From positions 3,534,001 to 3,598,000 of the forward strand of contig NZ_CP044232.1 of the NCBI RefSeq assembly GCF_008727775.1: a stretch of 64,000 nt of DNA, in the 5' to 3' direction. This document shows, piece by piece, positions 9,241 through 18,900 of the stretch. The DNA is from Microbacterium lushaniae. Its GTDB lineage: Bacteria > Actinomycetota > Actinomycetes > Actinomycetales > Microbacteriaceae. The notes under the pieces were generated by a model, which ran no database searches, was not told the origin of the DNA, and was given only the letters and a program-made list of their open reading frames with translations. Position 1 is the first letter of the stretch; each line of letters starts with the position of its first letter. The translations under genes were made by a program, and so were the position numbers.

Positions 9241-10008
9241 ATGGACACCCCTGACACCTCCCCCGACTCGCCGGCCGACCGCCCGCTCGGGTTCTGGCTG
9301 CGCACCGTCGATCACCTGCTCGACGGCGCCTTCGCCGACGCCCTCGCCGACGATGACCTCTCCCGGCGCGACTGGATGCTGCTGAATGCCGTGGACGGCC
9401 GCCGCACCGCCCCGTGGCTCGCGCAGCGGCTCGCCCGCCGGGGCGGCCGTGTGCGCCGGCTCGCCGACCGCGGCTGGATCGAGGAGACCGACGACGGCTG
9501 GGCTCTCACCGACTCCGGACGTGCCGCCCGCGAGCGGCTGGGCGCCGTCGTCGACGGCATCCGCGAACGCGTCTCCGCCGCCGTGCCCCCCGAGGACTTC
9601 GCCACCACGATGGCATCGCTCGAGGCCATCGCCCGCGAGCTGGGATGGGACGAGACCCGGCCCGTCCCGCCCGCGGACCGCGGGTTCGGCCGGCGCGGCG
9701 GTTTCGGACCCGGCGGCCACCTCGGTCGCGGCTTCGGCCCCGGCGAGCGATCCGGTCGCGGCTTCGGCCCCGGCGAGCGATCCGGTCGCGGCTTCGGCCC
9801 CGGCGGGTGGCCCGGCCACGGCTTCGGCCCCGGCGGCCACTTCGGCCGTCACGGATTCGGCCCTCATCGCCACGACGGTCGGATGGACCACCCCTGCGCC
9901 GAGCACCGCTTCGCGGGCGACCATGACGCCGACACCGCGTTCGAGCGGGGCTTCGCGGCCGGTTTCGCGCAGGGCGGCCGCGCAGCCGCATCCCACCCGG
10001 TCGCATGA
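9241..10008 (+). CDS. Winged-helix (MarR-like) protein with Gly-Phe repeat tail
   Basis: The 255-residue product starts at ATG 9241 after GAAAGGA. Residues 15-120 form a MarR-type fold (SRRDWMLLNAVDG, then LARRGGRVRRLADRGWIEETDDGW and LTDSGRAARERL). After residue 145 the protein consists of RGFGPGERSG-type repeats and a His-rich segment (GPHRHDGRMDHP). The tail is encoded by 30-bp tandem repeats. This layout, a small winged helix followed by a Gly-rich His-containing tail, recurs in actinobacterial proteins of unknown function. The tail might bind metal or nucleic acid. The divergent MarR gene is its likely regulator or partner. Confidence 0.75.
   Translation: MDTPDTSPDSPADRPLGFWLRTVDHLLDGAFADALADDDLSRRDWMLLNAVDGRRTAPWLAQRLARRGGRVRRLADRGWIEETDDGWALTDSGRAARERLGAVVDGIRERVSAAVPPEDFATTMASLEAIARELGWDETRPVPPADRGFGRRGGFGPGGHLGRGFGPGERSGRGFGPGERSGRGFGPGGWPGHGFGPGGHFGRHGFGPHRHDGRMDHPCAEHRFAGDHDADTAFERGFAAGFAQGGRAAASHPVA
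9724..9843 (+). repeat. 30-bp tandem repeat inside the Gly-rich tail
   Basis: Units at 9724-9753 and 9754-9783 are identical; 9784-9813 and 9814-9843 are diverged copies. Each encodes a ten-residue GRGFGPGERS-like unit, so repeat number could vary between strains without a frameshift. Confidence 0.85.
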
Positions 10009-10014
10009 GCGGCA

Positions 10015-10047
10015 CCGCTGCCGCGTGCCCCACGGACGCGGCAGCGG
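10015..10047. terminator. Hairpin between convergent genes
   Basis: CCGCTGCCGCGT (10015-10026) and ACGCGGCAGCGG (10036-10047) pair perfectly around nine bases, between the ends of two convergent genes. There is no clear T run. It probably acts in both directions. Confidence 0.55.
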
Positions 10048-10080
10048 CACCACCCGGCTCGGGCCGGTGTGCGTCGAGCG

Positions 10081-11109
10081 CTACGCGGAGGCGCCGCCGG
10101 TCAGGTCGAACACGAGCCGTGCCGGGACGGAACCTCGCAGCACTTCCTCGATCGACTCGGCCGCATCCGCGAGCCGCCGCGTCTCGGCGATCACGCGGGT
10201 GCGACCCAGCGCGTGCAGTCGGAAGACCTCGTGCAGGTCCTGCCGGGTCCCGACGATCGATCCGATGATCTGGATGCCCTTGAGCACGGTGTCGAAGACC
10301 GGCACGGTGAGCGTGGTGCCCTCGGGCAGCGAGACGAGCACCATCCGGCCGCCGCGATTGAGGCTGCGGAACGACTGGTCGAACACCGACTGCGCGACGG
10401 CGAGGACGATCACGACATCCGCCCCGCCGAGGGCCTGGATCGCCTCGGCCTGATCCTGGGTGGCGGCGTTGACCACGTGGTCGGCGCCGAGCTCCTTCGC
10501 CAGCTGCAGCTTCTCGTCGGACACGTCGACGGCGATGACCTCGGCGCCGACCAGACGCGCGTACTGCACCGCGAGGTGTCCGAGACCGCCGATGCCCACG
10601 ATCGCCACCCGCTCGGAGGGGACGACGTGCGCGTTCTTGATGGCCGCGTACGTCGTCACACCCGCGCACGCGAGCGGCGCGGCATCCAGCGACGACACCT
10701 CGTCGGGCACCGGCACGGCGAAGCGGGCATCCGCCACGGCGTACTCCGCCCACCCGCCGTCGATGGAGTAGCCGGTGTTCTCCTGCGACTCGCACAGGTT
10801 CTCCCGGCCGGTCTCGCAGTACCGGCACGATCCGCACGCGCTGCCCAGCCACGCGAGCGCGACGCGCTGGCCGATGGGCGGGGATTCCACGCCGGGGCCG
10901 TGCTTCTCGACGCTGCCGATGCCCTCATGACCGGGCGTGAACGGCAGCCCGGGCTTGACCGGCCAGTCGCCGTGCGCCGCGTGGATGTCGGTGTGACACA
11001 GTCCGCAGGTCTCGATGTGGACGAGCACCTGCCCGGGACCGGGTTCGGGGATGGGGATGTCCTCGACCGTGACGGGCGAAGTGAAGGATGAGACGACTGC
11101 GGCCTCCAT
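10081..11109 (-). CDS. adhP: Zinc-dependent alcohol dehydrogenase, AdhP type
   Basis: This 342-residue medium-chain dehydrogenase has the catalytic zinc ligands in GLCHTDIH and TPGHEGIG, the four-cysteine structural zinc lobe CGSCRYCETGRENLC, and the NAD Rossmann motif GIGGLGHLA. The length and sequence fit the AdhP/Adh1 branch, which oxidises primary alcohols such as ethanol, or reduces aldehydes, in the cytoplasm. The ATG at 11109 is preceded by AGGAG. It appears to be a single-gene unit, convergent with the winged-helix gene and downstream of dcd. Confidence 0.92.
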   Translation of the reverse strand: MEAAVVSSFTSPVTVEDIPIPEPGPGQVLVHIETCGLCHTDIHAAHGDWPVKPGLPFTPGHEGIGSVEKHGPGVESPPIGQRVALAWLGSACGSCRYCETGRENLCESQENTGYSIDGGWAEYAVADARFAVPVPDEVSSLDAAPLACAGVTTYAAIKNAHVVPSERVAIVGIGGLGHLAVQYARLVGAEVIAVDVSDEKLQLAKELGADHVVNAATQDQAEAIQALGGADVVIVLAVAQSVFDQSFRSLNRGGRMVLVSLPEGTTLTVPVFDTVLKGIQIIGSIVGTRQDLHEVFRLHALGRTRVIAETRRLADAAESIEEVLRGSVPARLVFDLTGGASA

Positions 11110-11225
11110 GGCGGTTCTCCTGACGTCTTCGGCTGCGACCGGTGCCACAGCAGTGCCAGTGTGCGCCGCATCCCGTCAGCGGACAGGAGTCTTTGGTCCC
11201 GCCCGCGCCGAAGACGCCGTCGGGC

Positions 11226-11831
11226 TCAGCGCCCGCGCGATCCGGCGTCGCTCACGCCGACGTCGGTGCGGTGGAAGTTCATGAACGACCGGGATGCGGT
11301 CGGCCCGCGCTGGCCCTGGTACCGGTTGCCGTACGGTCCCGAGCCGTAGGGGTTCTCGGCGGGCGAGGACAGCCGGAAGAAGCACAGCTGGCCGATCTTC
11401 ATGCCCGGCCACAGCTTGATGGGCAGCGTCGCGACGTTGGAGAGCTCGAGGGTGACGTGGCCGGAGAAACCGGGGTCGATGAATCCGGCGGTCGAGTGCG
11501 TGAGGAGTCCGAGCCGGCCGAGGGACGACTTCCCCTCCAGGCGCGCGGCGACGTCGTCGGGCAGCGTGATCTGCTCGTACGTCGATCCGAGCGCGAACTC
11601 GCCCGGGTGCAGGATGAACGGCTCGTCCGGGGCGACCTCGATGAGGCGCGTGAGCTCGGGCTGGTCCTCGGCCGGGTCGATGAAGGGGTACTTGTGGTTG
11701 TCGAAGAGGCGGAAGTAGCGGTCCAGGCGCACGTCGACGCTGGACGGCTGCACCATGGCGCCGTCGGATGGGGCGAGTCCGATCCGTCCGGAGTCGAGTT
11801 CGCGGATGATGTCACGGTCGGAGAGCAGCAC
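11226..11831 (-). CDS. dcd: dCTP deaminase
   Basis: A 201-residue trimeric enzyme of the dCTP deaminase/dUTPase fold. The start [18 protein letters not shown], the [14 protein letters not shown] segment, the active-site region [25 protein letters not shown] and the C-terminal [11 protein letters not shown] are all diagnostic. Actinobacterial Dcd often converts dCTP directly to dUMP (bifunctional form); sequence inspection alone does not prove which activity this one has. The gene is followed by a low-complexity spacer on its 5' side. Confidence 0.97.
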   Translation of the reverse strand: MLLSDRDIIRELDSGRIGLAPSDGAMVQPSSVDVRLDRYFRLFDNHKYPFIDPAEDQPELTRLIEVAPDEPFILHPGEFALGSTYEQITLPDDVAARLEGKSSLGRLGLLTHSTAGFIDPGFSGHVTLELSNVATLPIKLWPGMKIGQLCFFRLSSPAENPYGSGPYGNRYQGQRGPTASRSFMNFHRTDVGVSDAGSRGR

Positions 11832-11839
11832 GCGCCCAG

Positions 11840-12112
11840 CCTAGGGCCGCCCGCCCCCGCCCCGCGCGCCCGTCCGCCTCGCGTGCGCCCGCCGCGTCCG
11901 CGCCGCCCGCGCGCGCCCGCCGTCCGTCCGCCCGCCGCCGCCGCCGTCCGTCCGCCCGCGCGCCGCCGCCGTCCGTCCGCACGCCGCCGCCGTCCGCCCG
12001 CGTCCGTCCGCCCGCGTCGTCCGGCGTGCCCCGCCCCGACCGCGTGCCCCCGCCCCGACCGCGTGCCCCCGCCCCGACCGCGTGCCGCCGTCCCGACCGC
12101 GTGCCGCGCCCC
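11840..12112. repeat. Low-complexity GC-rich tract with 19-bp tandem repeats
   Basis: The spacer upstream of dcd is almost pure C/G with repeated CGTCCGTCCGCCCG and CCGCCGCCG blocks. It is followed by four units of about 19 bp starting GACCGCGTGCCCC (12038-12112). I see no credible gene in 11832-12248; open frames here are composition artefacts. Confidence 0.8.
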
Positions 12113-12122
12113 GACCCCCGCC

Positions 12123-12203
12123 CCCACCGCGAGACCGCACACCACCGGCGAGACCGCGACATCATGTCGCGGTCTCGTCAGCAGGATGCAGTCTCGCGGT
12201 GGG
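12123..12203. repeat. Nested inverted repeat upstream of tRNA-Gly
   Basis: The inner arms 12149-12162 and 12164-12177 pair perfectly (CGAGACCGCGACAT and its complement, one base apart). The outer arms 12123-12135 and 12191-12203 also pair perfectly. Both pairs carry CGAGACCGC or CGCGAGAC. This looks like a REP-type palindrome or a strong cruciform, immediately before the tRNA promoter. Confidence 0.75.
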
Positions 12204-12248
12204 ACGACGTGGATCCGCTGTTATGCTGGCGAGGCGCCGAAAGGCCGC

Positions 12249-12322
12249 GGGGCTGTAGTTCAATGGCAGAACTTCTGCTTCCCAAGCAGATAGCGCGGGT
12301 TCGATTCCCGTCAGCCCCTCCA
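12249..12322 (+). tRNA. tRNA-Gly (anticodon CCC)
   Basis: The cloverleaf folds fully. The acceptor is GGGGCTG with CAGCCCC, the D stem GTTC/GAAC, the anticodon stem TCTGC/GCAGA with loop TTCCCAA (anticodon CCC at 12281-12283), and the T arm has GGTTCGATTCC. The discriminator is T (12319), as usual for tRNA-Gly, followed by an encoded CCA. A TATGCT box upstream could be the -10. It marks the left edge of the accessory island; I found no copy of its 3' end further right. The 264 bases after it hold no gene I can support. Confidence 0.96.
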
Positions 12323-12586
12323 TCTGTCACTTCCAGAGGTAAACCGGACTTTCCAGAGTTACCTCGGACTGAGGGCTCCGGGCCTCCTGGGCCCCCGGGC
12401 TGGGATCCTTAGTGTGAGTTCTCAAGCAGGATGAGACTTTCTCGCGGTTCCTGAGACAAATCCACGCCGCGTCGCCTCGCCTCGTCCGGCTAGATGTCGC
12501 GGCGATGTCTACGGATGATTCCGCCATAACCGAGTCAACCTGCGGGTTCGCTAACATGACGACCCGCTCCGCACTACGCTCACGGC

Positions 12587-12874
12587 GTGAGCTATCGGAC
12601 GATTCGCGATCTCGTGGACAGCATGACCCGTCGAGCGATCTCCGAGGCAGAAGCAATACAGCGCTTTGACACGGGTGTCCGCGTCGGAGTGGAAACCGTC
12701 ATCACGAACGCGACAAACGACGAGTCCGTGACCCGTGCGGTGGCCGCGCTCGATACGCACCGGAACTTGGCGCCCAATGAACGGATGACACACGCGCTCT
12801 TCGCCGCGTTCGGTGGCCGGCTCGCTCAGAACCAGGACGGGTCGTACGACGTAGTCCCCCTGGAAGATGGCTAA
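12587..12874 (+). CDS. Small hypothetical protein
   Basis: A 95-residue frame starting at a GTG, with a helical composition (TIRDLVDSMTRRAISEAEAIQRFD) and no domain I recognise. Codon use looks coding but is less GC-rich at third positions than chromosomal neighbours, in keeping with island DNA. There is no clear ribosome-binding site, so it may be translated from a leaderless transcript or start elsewhere. It lies 264 bp past the tRNA and converges with the large helicase gene. Confidence 0.45.
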   Translation: MSYRTIRDLVDSMTRRAISEAEAIQRFDTGVRVGVETVITNATNDESVTRAVAALDTHRNLAPNERMTHALFAAFGGRLAQNQDGSYDVVPLEDG

Positions 12875-12932
12875 GCGAACAACTGCCGGAGCTGCCCCAA
12901 GCCCGCCTCCCGAAACTCAGTTCGCCAGCCCG

Positions 12933-15900
12933 CTAGAGTCCGTGGACGGCCCGGAACATCCCTCGCTCGTCACGCTCGATCCGCCCGGTGTCGAGTCCCC
13001 GCTGTAGGCCCGCAGCCAGACGCGCTGAGACGCCCTCTGTAAGGCGCTTGCCACCAAATAGCGCCAGCGCCTGTCGCTTGAGCTCATCCTCGCTCATACC
13101 GCCACCCAACTCGGCCACCACAGCCATCGCGTTCGCGATCTCCACGAGAGGCACATGGTCCAGGTTTCGCCCGTCGCCCGGCTGGCTGCGGCGGACATCG
13201 CGCCAAGCGAGCGGATCAATACCCGCTGGCCAAGCGCACCACTGATCAGAGAGGCGCACATACTCGGGAGGCAGGCATCGAAGGATCGCCTCTGCACGTG
13301 CTGGGGCGAGGCGATTCAAGCCGAAGGATTCCGCCGCAAGGCGGGCGAGCCGCGTCTTGTGGATGGGCCCCTCCTTCTGAATGATCTCCCCCAGGACAGA
13401 GCGCACCTGGTCTGCGGCGACTGCGCCCGGCAAGCGGTCGAGTGTCTCCTTGGTCCCGAATCGCTTGGGTTCCCACTCGGTGTATTGGCGCAGGCGAGGA
13501 TGCCGGAGTACGGCTCCTGTGGGCCCACTTGCGACCTGAGTGGGCTTCGCGCGGAGCGTCATCGGATCCTCTGCATGCGCCGGGATGGAAGACTCTGCCG
13601 GGCGAATCACTGTGGACGACGCGGGAGTGGGCGCCGCAGTCTTCGCCCTTCTCAGAGTTGCGCCCGCGTTCACCACGGCGGTCGTCAGACGCGCGAGCGT
13701 TTCGTCCCGCTGTTGGAGCCACTCCGGGAGCCACACCCGTTCGACGCCGGGCCACTTCATGAGTCCCTTCAACACCTCGACGGGGAGCCCGTCCCGGTCT
13801 GCGACGGTGCGGCGCGCACGCCAGCTCTCACCGTCGAGAAGGACCGCGACAAGAGGCTGATCAGGCTCGGCCGCGTCGGCGATCGAGATGTCGACCCGGA
13901 ACTCCGACAGCCCGATATCGGTTTGAACCGCGAACCCCCGGTAGCGCAGTTCGTCGGCGATCTCGTCTCGATGACGGTCGATCAGGCGTTCTCGATGTGC
14001 GCTGTCCGTTGTCGATTCGACGCCGGATCCGGCGAGCTCCAGGTATCCCTTCAGGTGTTTGATTCCGACAGACGCCGTCTCTTCGGCACGCAGCTCGGAC
14101 GGGTCGAAGCTTGCGAACAGGATCACTTGGCGGCGGGCACGGGTGATCGCGACGTTGAGTCGCCGTTCTCCGCCGGCGCGGGACAGCGGCCCGAAGTTGA
14201 GCGGGATGATGCCCCGGTCGTTCGCGCTGAAGGCGACGGAGAACAGAATCGTGTCACGTTCATCGCCCTGCACGTTCTCGAGGTTCTTCACGAAGAGGCC
14301 GTCTCTTTCATCGAGCGCCTGTGCGATCCTGGCGTCCGGCGCCTCTCGGAGGAGGGTCTCGATCAGCGCGCGCTGTTGAGCGTTGAAGGTGATGATTCCG
14401 AGTGATGGCGTCTCATCCTTAGACGCGTTGAAACGCTGCGCGACTTCCCGAACGATCGCTTCAGCCTCAGCGCGGTTTGTCCGAAGTTCCTTCCCTCGCC
14501 CGGAACGGTTGAACCGCCCGTCGACTCGAACGAGGGAAATCCCGTGGTCAGTGTTGCCAGCGGATCCAGTCACAGGCCACGGCGCGGGGAACGATGAGAG
14601 CCGACTGTCGTAGTACGCATGGTTGCTGAAGGTGATGAGCGCCTCGTCCTGGCTGCGGTAATGCCACGACAGCCACTGACGCGGGACGCGTGCCTGCACG
14701 CACTCGGTCAGAATTGACTCCTCGTCTGCAACAGTGTCGGCGACGGAAGAAGCATCGGCATCGATGTCGCCGCTCGCCTCGGCGAAGCTGGAGGGCGGCA
14801 TCTGCTTGCTGTCCCCGACGACCACGACCGATGCCCCGCGGCCCATCGCCCCCACCGCATCCGCCACTCGGATCTGGGAGGCTTCATCGAAGACGACGAT
14901 GTCGAACATCTTCGCCTTCGCGGGGAAGAAACGGGCCACCGATTCGGGGCTCATGAGGACACAAGGCGCGATCTGCGTGATGAGGTCGCCATAGTGCTTG
15001 AAGAGCGAGCGGACGCTCATGCCGCCGCGTTGCCGGGCTAGCTGGCGCTTCAGCTCACCCATCATTCCGCCCTCGTAGGCGGGGTCGATCCGACGCCTCG
15101 CCATGATCTCGGCTGGAATCCACTTGGGCAGAGCATTGCGGATGGCTGCAGCACTCGACGTGAACCGGTCGATGGATCGGTTATGAGCGTGAACGTCGAA
15201 AGCGGCCATCGCCTGCGAGTCTGCGCGTTCCGCAATGGAGGCCAGAGCGATGCCCTTGTCGAATGCGAGCGTGGCGAGATCCGCGGGGACCGCGCCCGTG
15301 AGGAGCGCGGCATGGGCGTCCGACAAACCGAAGCGAAGCAGGGGTTCAAGATTACGTTGGAAAGCGATCCACCGGTCGAGGGAGACCGGCTCCGTCGTCA
15401 CGAGATTGCGGGCGCCTGCGGTGACTCGCCACGCTTCGAAGAACGGCTTGTCACCGGCCCAAGCGGAGAAGACCCCCGCACCATCGGCCAGGGAATCCGC
15501 GATGCCACTCGTACCCGCGAGAGCGCGCCATGCCGTCGCCAGCCGGCCGAGTGCTGCTGCGAGGTCTGGATCAGCGGGAGTCCCCGAGTAGTACCTGCGG
15601 AGCGCAGATCGAAGCTCGGCGCTATCCCCGCCTGCCGCCAGCTGAGAGCCCAGCCACGCAGCCCACTCGAGAGTGGTCTTCGCATGCTCAATACCCTCGC
15701 GAAGGTACGGGTTCCATTGGGGCGAAACCAGTGGGAGCGGAAGTGCGGACAGCGCGGAGCGGAGCGAGTCGACCTCGTCTGCGGCCCGGACGACCTCGGC
15801 TGTCAGCGGTGTCACCTCGCGGGCGGGGAAGCTCCGGGCGTCGGTTCGCAGCGCCGGGCCGAACCCGGCGAGCGCCGCGCGCTGCCGCTTGCGGCGACCG

Positions 15901-18900
15901 AAGAACCCCGAAGCGTCGGCTGCGACCGCCGATTGATACACCGCACGGACATCCCCATCGAGCGCTTCGGGTCCTACCGATGCGAACCAAGTGCGCTCGA
16001 CGTTGCTCGCGTTGAGCCGTCCCTGCAGGGCGGTGATCTCTCCAGCCGTGTTGCGGGCGTGGACATCGTCGATGGCGTCGAGCGGGTACCGCGGCGCCTT
16101 CGCCAGTGAAGCCCAGCGATCGAGATGAGCCGGTGTCGATGCGTGGGTCAGCAGCTCCATATCAGCTTGACGAGCAAGGACGTCGGAGAGGGCAGCGTCG
16201 AACTCACGCGCGGCGGAGTGGAGCGCCTTTGTATCGATCGGGTTGACCGCCGTCGCCGTCACGAAGCCCCACGGATGCAGCGGAGCGGGGTGAGCGAGAT
16301 CTGCCGTCTCGGGAAGCGTGCGCAGGGTGTCACGCAGGCTTTCGAATTGCTCTTCAGACGTTGCCGCGACGAGCGTCGCGGGGATCGCTAGCGCCTCGAT
16401 ACCTCCGGCCGACGCGAGCAGTTGCGCACGCGCGGAGTACATCGAGAGGCCAGCGGCATTAGGTTCGTGCAGTCGCTGGGCGTAGCGCTTGAGCGATCCG
16501 CGACTGGTCGCCGCTGTCTCCCTGTCTGCTTTGAGTGCGGCTCCATCCGGTCGGGCGACGGCATCGATCGCGGCGCGGATCTGAGCCCGCATGGCCGCGG
16601 GCCGTGCCCCCTTGTCGTGCAGGTCGAGCGAGAAGGGGCCGAGCCCCACCGCGTCCAGCCTGCTCTTGACGACGTCGAGGGCCGCCCGCTTCTCAGCGAC
16701 GAACAGCACGCGCTTGCCGTTCGCGAGGGAATGCGCCAGCAAGTTGGTGATCGTCTGCGATTTCCCGGTTCCTGGCGGCCCCTCGAGAACGAACGTGCGG
16801 CCCGCTTCAGCCTCGGCAACCGCTTGCAGCTGCGACGAATCCGCCGGTACGGGGACGGCGTTGCTGAGCGCGTCGAGATCGACGTCGGGCTGCTCCGGAA
16901 CAGGATCGACGAACTCGGCGGTCGGGGTTTGGATGAGGTGGTTGACGAGAGGGTTGCCAGCGAACTCCGTCCAGTTCTCGTCGAGGTCTTTCCAGAGTCG
17001 ATACTTCGCGAACTGCAGGATCGAGAGATCCACCGTGTCTTCGACCGTGAATGAGAGCCGGGCGGCCGCGAGCGCCTGCCGCGTCGCGGCGAACGCTGCG
17101 GGGAGGTCGATTCCCGACTCGTCCTTCGCCGGGTTCGCGAGGCCCGGGATGATGAGCCCGAAGCTCAACCGGAGTTTCTCAAGGAGACAGTAGTTCGGGG
17201 TGGATTCCCCTGCTTCGTCAACTCTGAGACGGAAGGTCTTGCCACCGCCGACCGACTCGAGGGTCACCGGGATGAGCACGAGCGGGGAGCGGAGTTCGCG
17301 GTCGTTGAACGTCCAGCGGAGCATCCCGAACGCCAGATACAGGTTGTTGGCGCCGGTTTCCTCAACGATCGTCCGCGCCTTGTACGCGAGCGCGCGCAGT
17401 CTGGGGACGTAGGTCGCTTCTGTAACCCCGACGAAGACCTGCTTCCGTTCGGCGAGCATCCCTGCGCGCGCAGTCTCCGGAAGGTCCTGCCCGTATCGGA
17501 TGCCGCGACTGCCGTCGACCGTGGGGATGCGATCGTTGGGCACGAGCGTGACCGCGGTGCCGTTGTTGACCATGTCTTCGAACGCGGCCAGCGACGGCTG
17601 CGGGACGGCGACGGGGTAACCGGACTTGTCGCCGTAGTTGATGAGCCTGTTCCGCAAGCTGAGGTCGAGAAGCGCGTTCTTCCACTGTGCAACGCGAGGG
17701 GGTACGTCTCGTGCCACGCCGCCCGCTATCGCGTCGGCTGATGGGGTGTAGTGCAGCGCTGCCGGCGTCGGCGCGATGGCATACTCGACCACCTGCACGT
17801 CACCGGCCTCACCCACCACCCGGCTCGGCAGCGGGTAGATGCGGGCCAAGCGCGCCTGCTTGACGTCGGTGATCCCGAGCACTGCTGAAGCGTCGCCAGC
17901 GAGCGTCGTCGTGTGGTGATGGCGCCGGGCGTCCGCAAAGGGCTTCGAGGTCGCTCCCCCGGTCAAGAACGTCGTCTCGACGACTTCGATCTGGCCGATG
18001 CCAACGTAGTTGACTGCTTCTGCAGCATCCATCTGAGCAGGCCCGTCAAGGCTCGCGTCGTCTCGCCAGTATCCGAGGAAGATGTGCCCGGAGGTCAACC
18101 ACAGCGTCGAGTTGATTCCGGCTTCTTCGAGCGCCGCCGCAAGCGTGACAGTCGTGTCGAGACAGGTACCGAGACGGCCCTCGAGAACCTCAGCGGGGGT
18201 GCGCACCTTCTGCCCCTCGAGTCCCCAGCTGGCGGGAGGCTCCGCGTAACGGATGTCTCGAGCCCGCATGCTTTCGTAGATGGCCTCGACGATCGCGTCC
18301 ACCCGCTCGCGGGAGACCTGCTGGTAACCGTCGAGATCCGGGTTCCCCGTCTTCGCCTGCAGCAGGTCGGATGCTTGGACCAGGAGCGGCGCGATGGCGG
18401 GCGAGTTCGGCTGCACGAAGGAGGCGAGCAGCTCGACACCGAGCTGCGGCGGGTTGGCACGCCACTGGTTGGCGGCGAGGACTTCCACCTCCGCGTCCTG
18501 GTACGTGATGACGGCACCCGCTGCATCACGAAGGGTCACCCGAACGACCCCCTGCGTCGGATGTTCCACGGTGAGCATGCGTGCGGGATCGAGCACGAGA
18601 TCGGCATTCCGTAGCGTGACCGGTCGTGTCCCGTCGAGATCGACGATGACCACCTTCGGGTCGCCAAGTGATCCAAGCCTGCAGATCGCTTCGACCTCGA
18701 CCGAGGCTCCGCGCATCTCCTCGCCCCGATAGTCGATCGTTACTTCGTCGACGATCGCGATCGAGTTGCGGGCGTGTGCGTAGCTGAGGATAGGCAGTGA
18801 GCTCACTGAGATGTGCGCGGTCGCGCGGGGAACCATCGGAATAAGCTCCGCGAAAACCGGGGGGTCGACGTCTGACTTCGATGCGTGGGCGTCCTCGCCT

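Noticed and set aside
12000..12112. CRISPR array
   Set aside because: The 19-bp units are contiguous tandem repeats without spacers and lie in low-complexity sequence; no cas genes are present.
12123..12203. Self-contained small RNA gene
   Set aside because: The nested palindrome could fold as RNA, but no promoter or terminator stands out, so I kept it as a repeat only.
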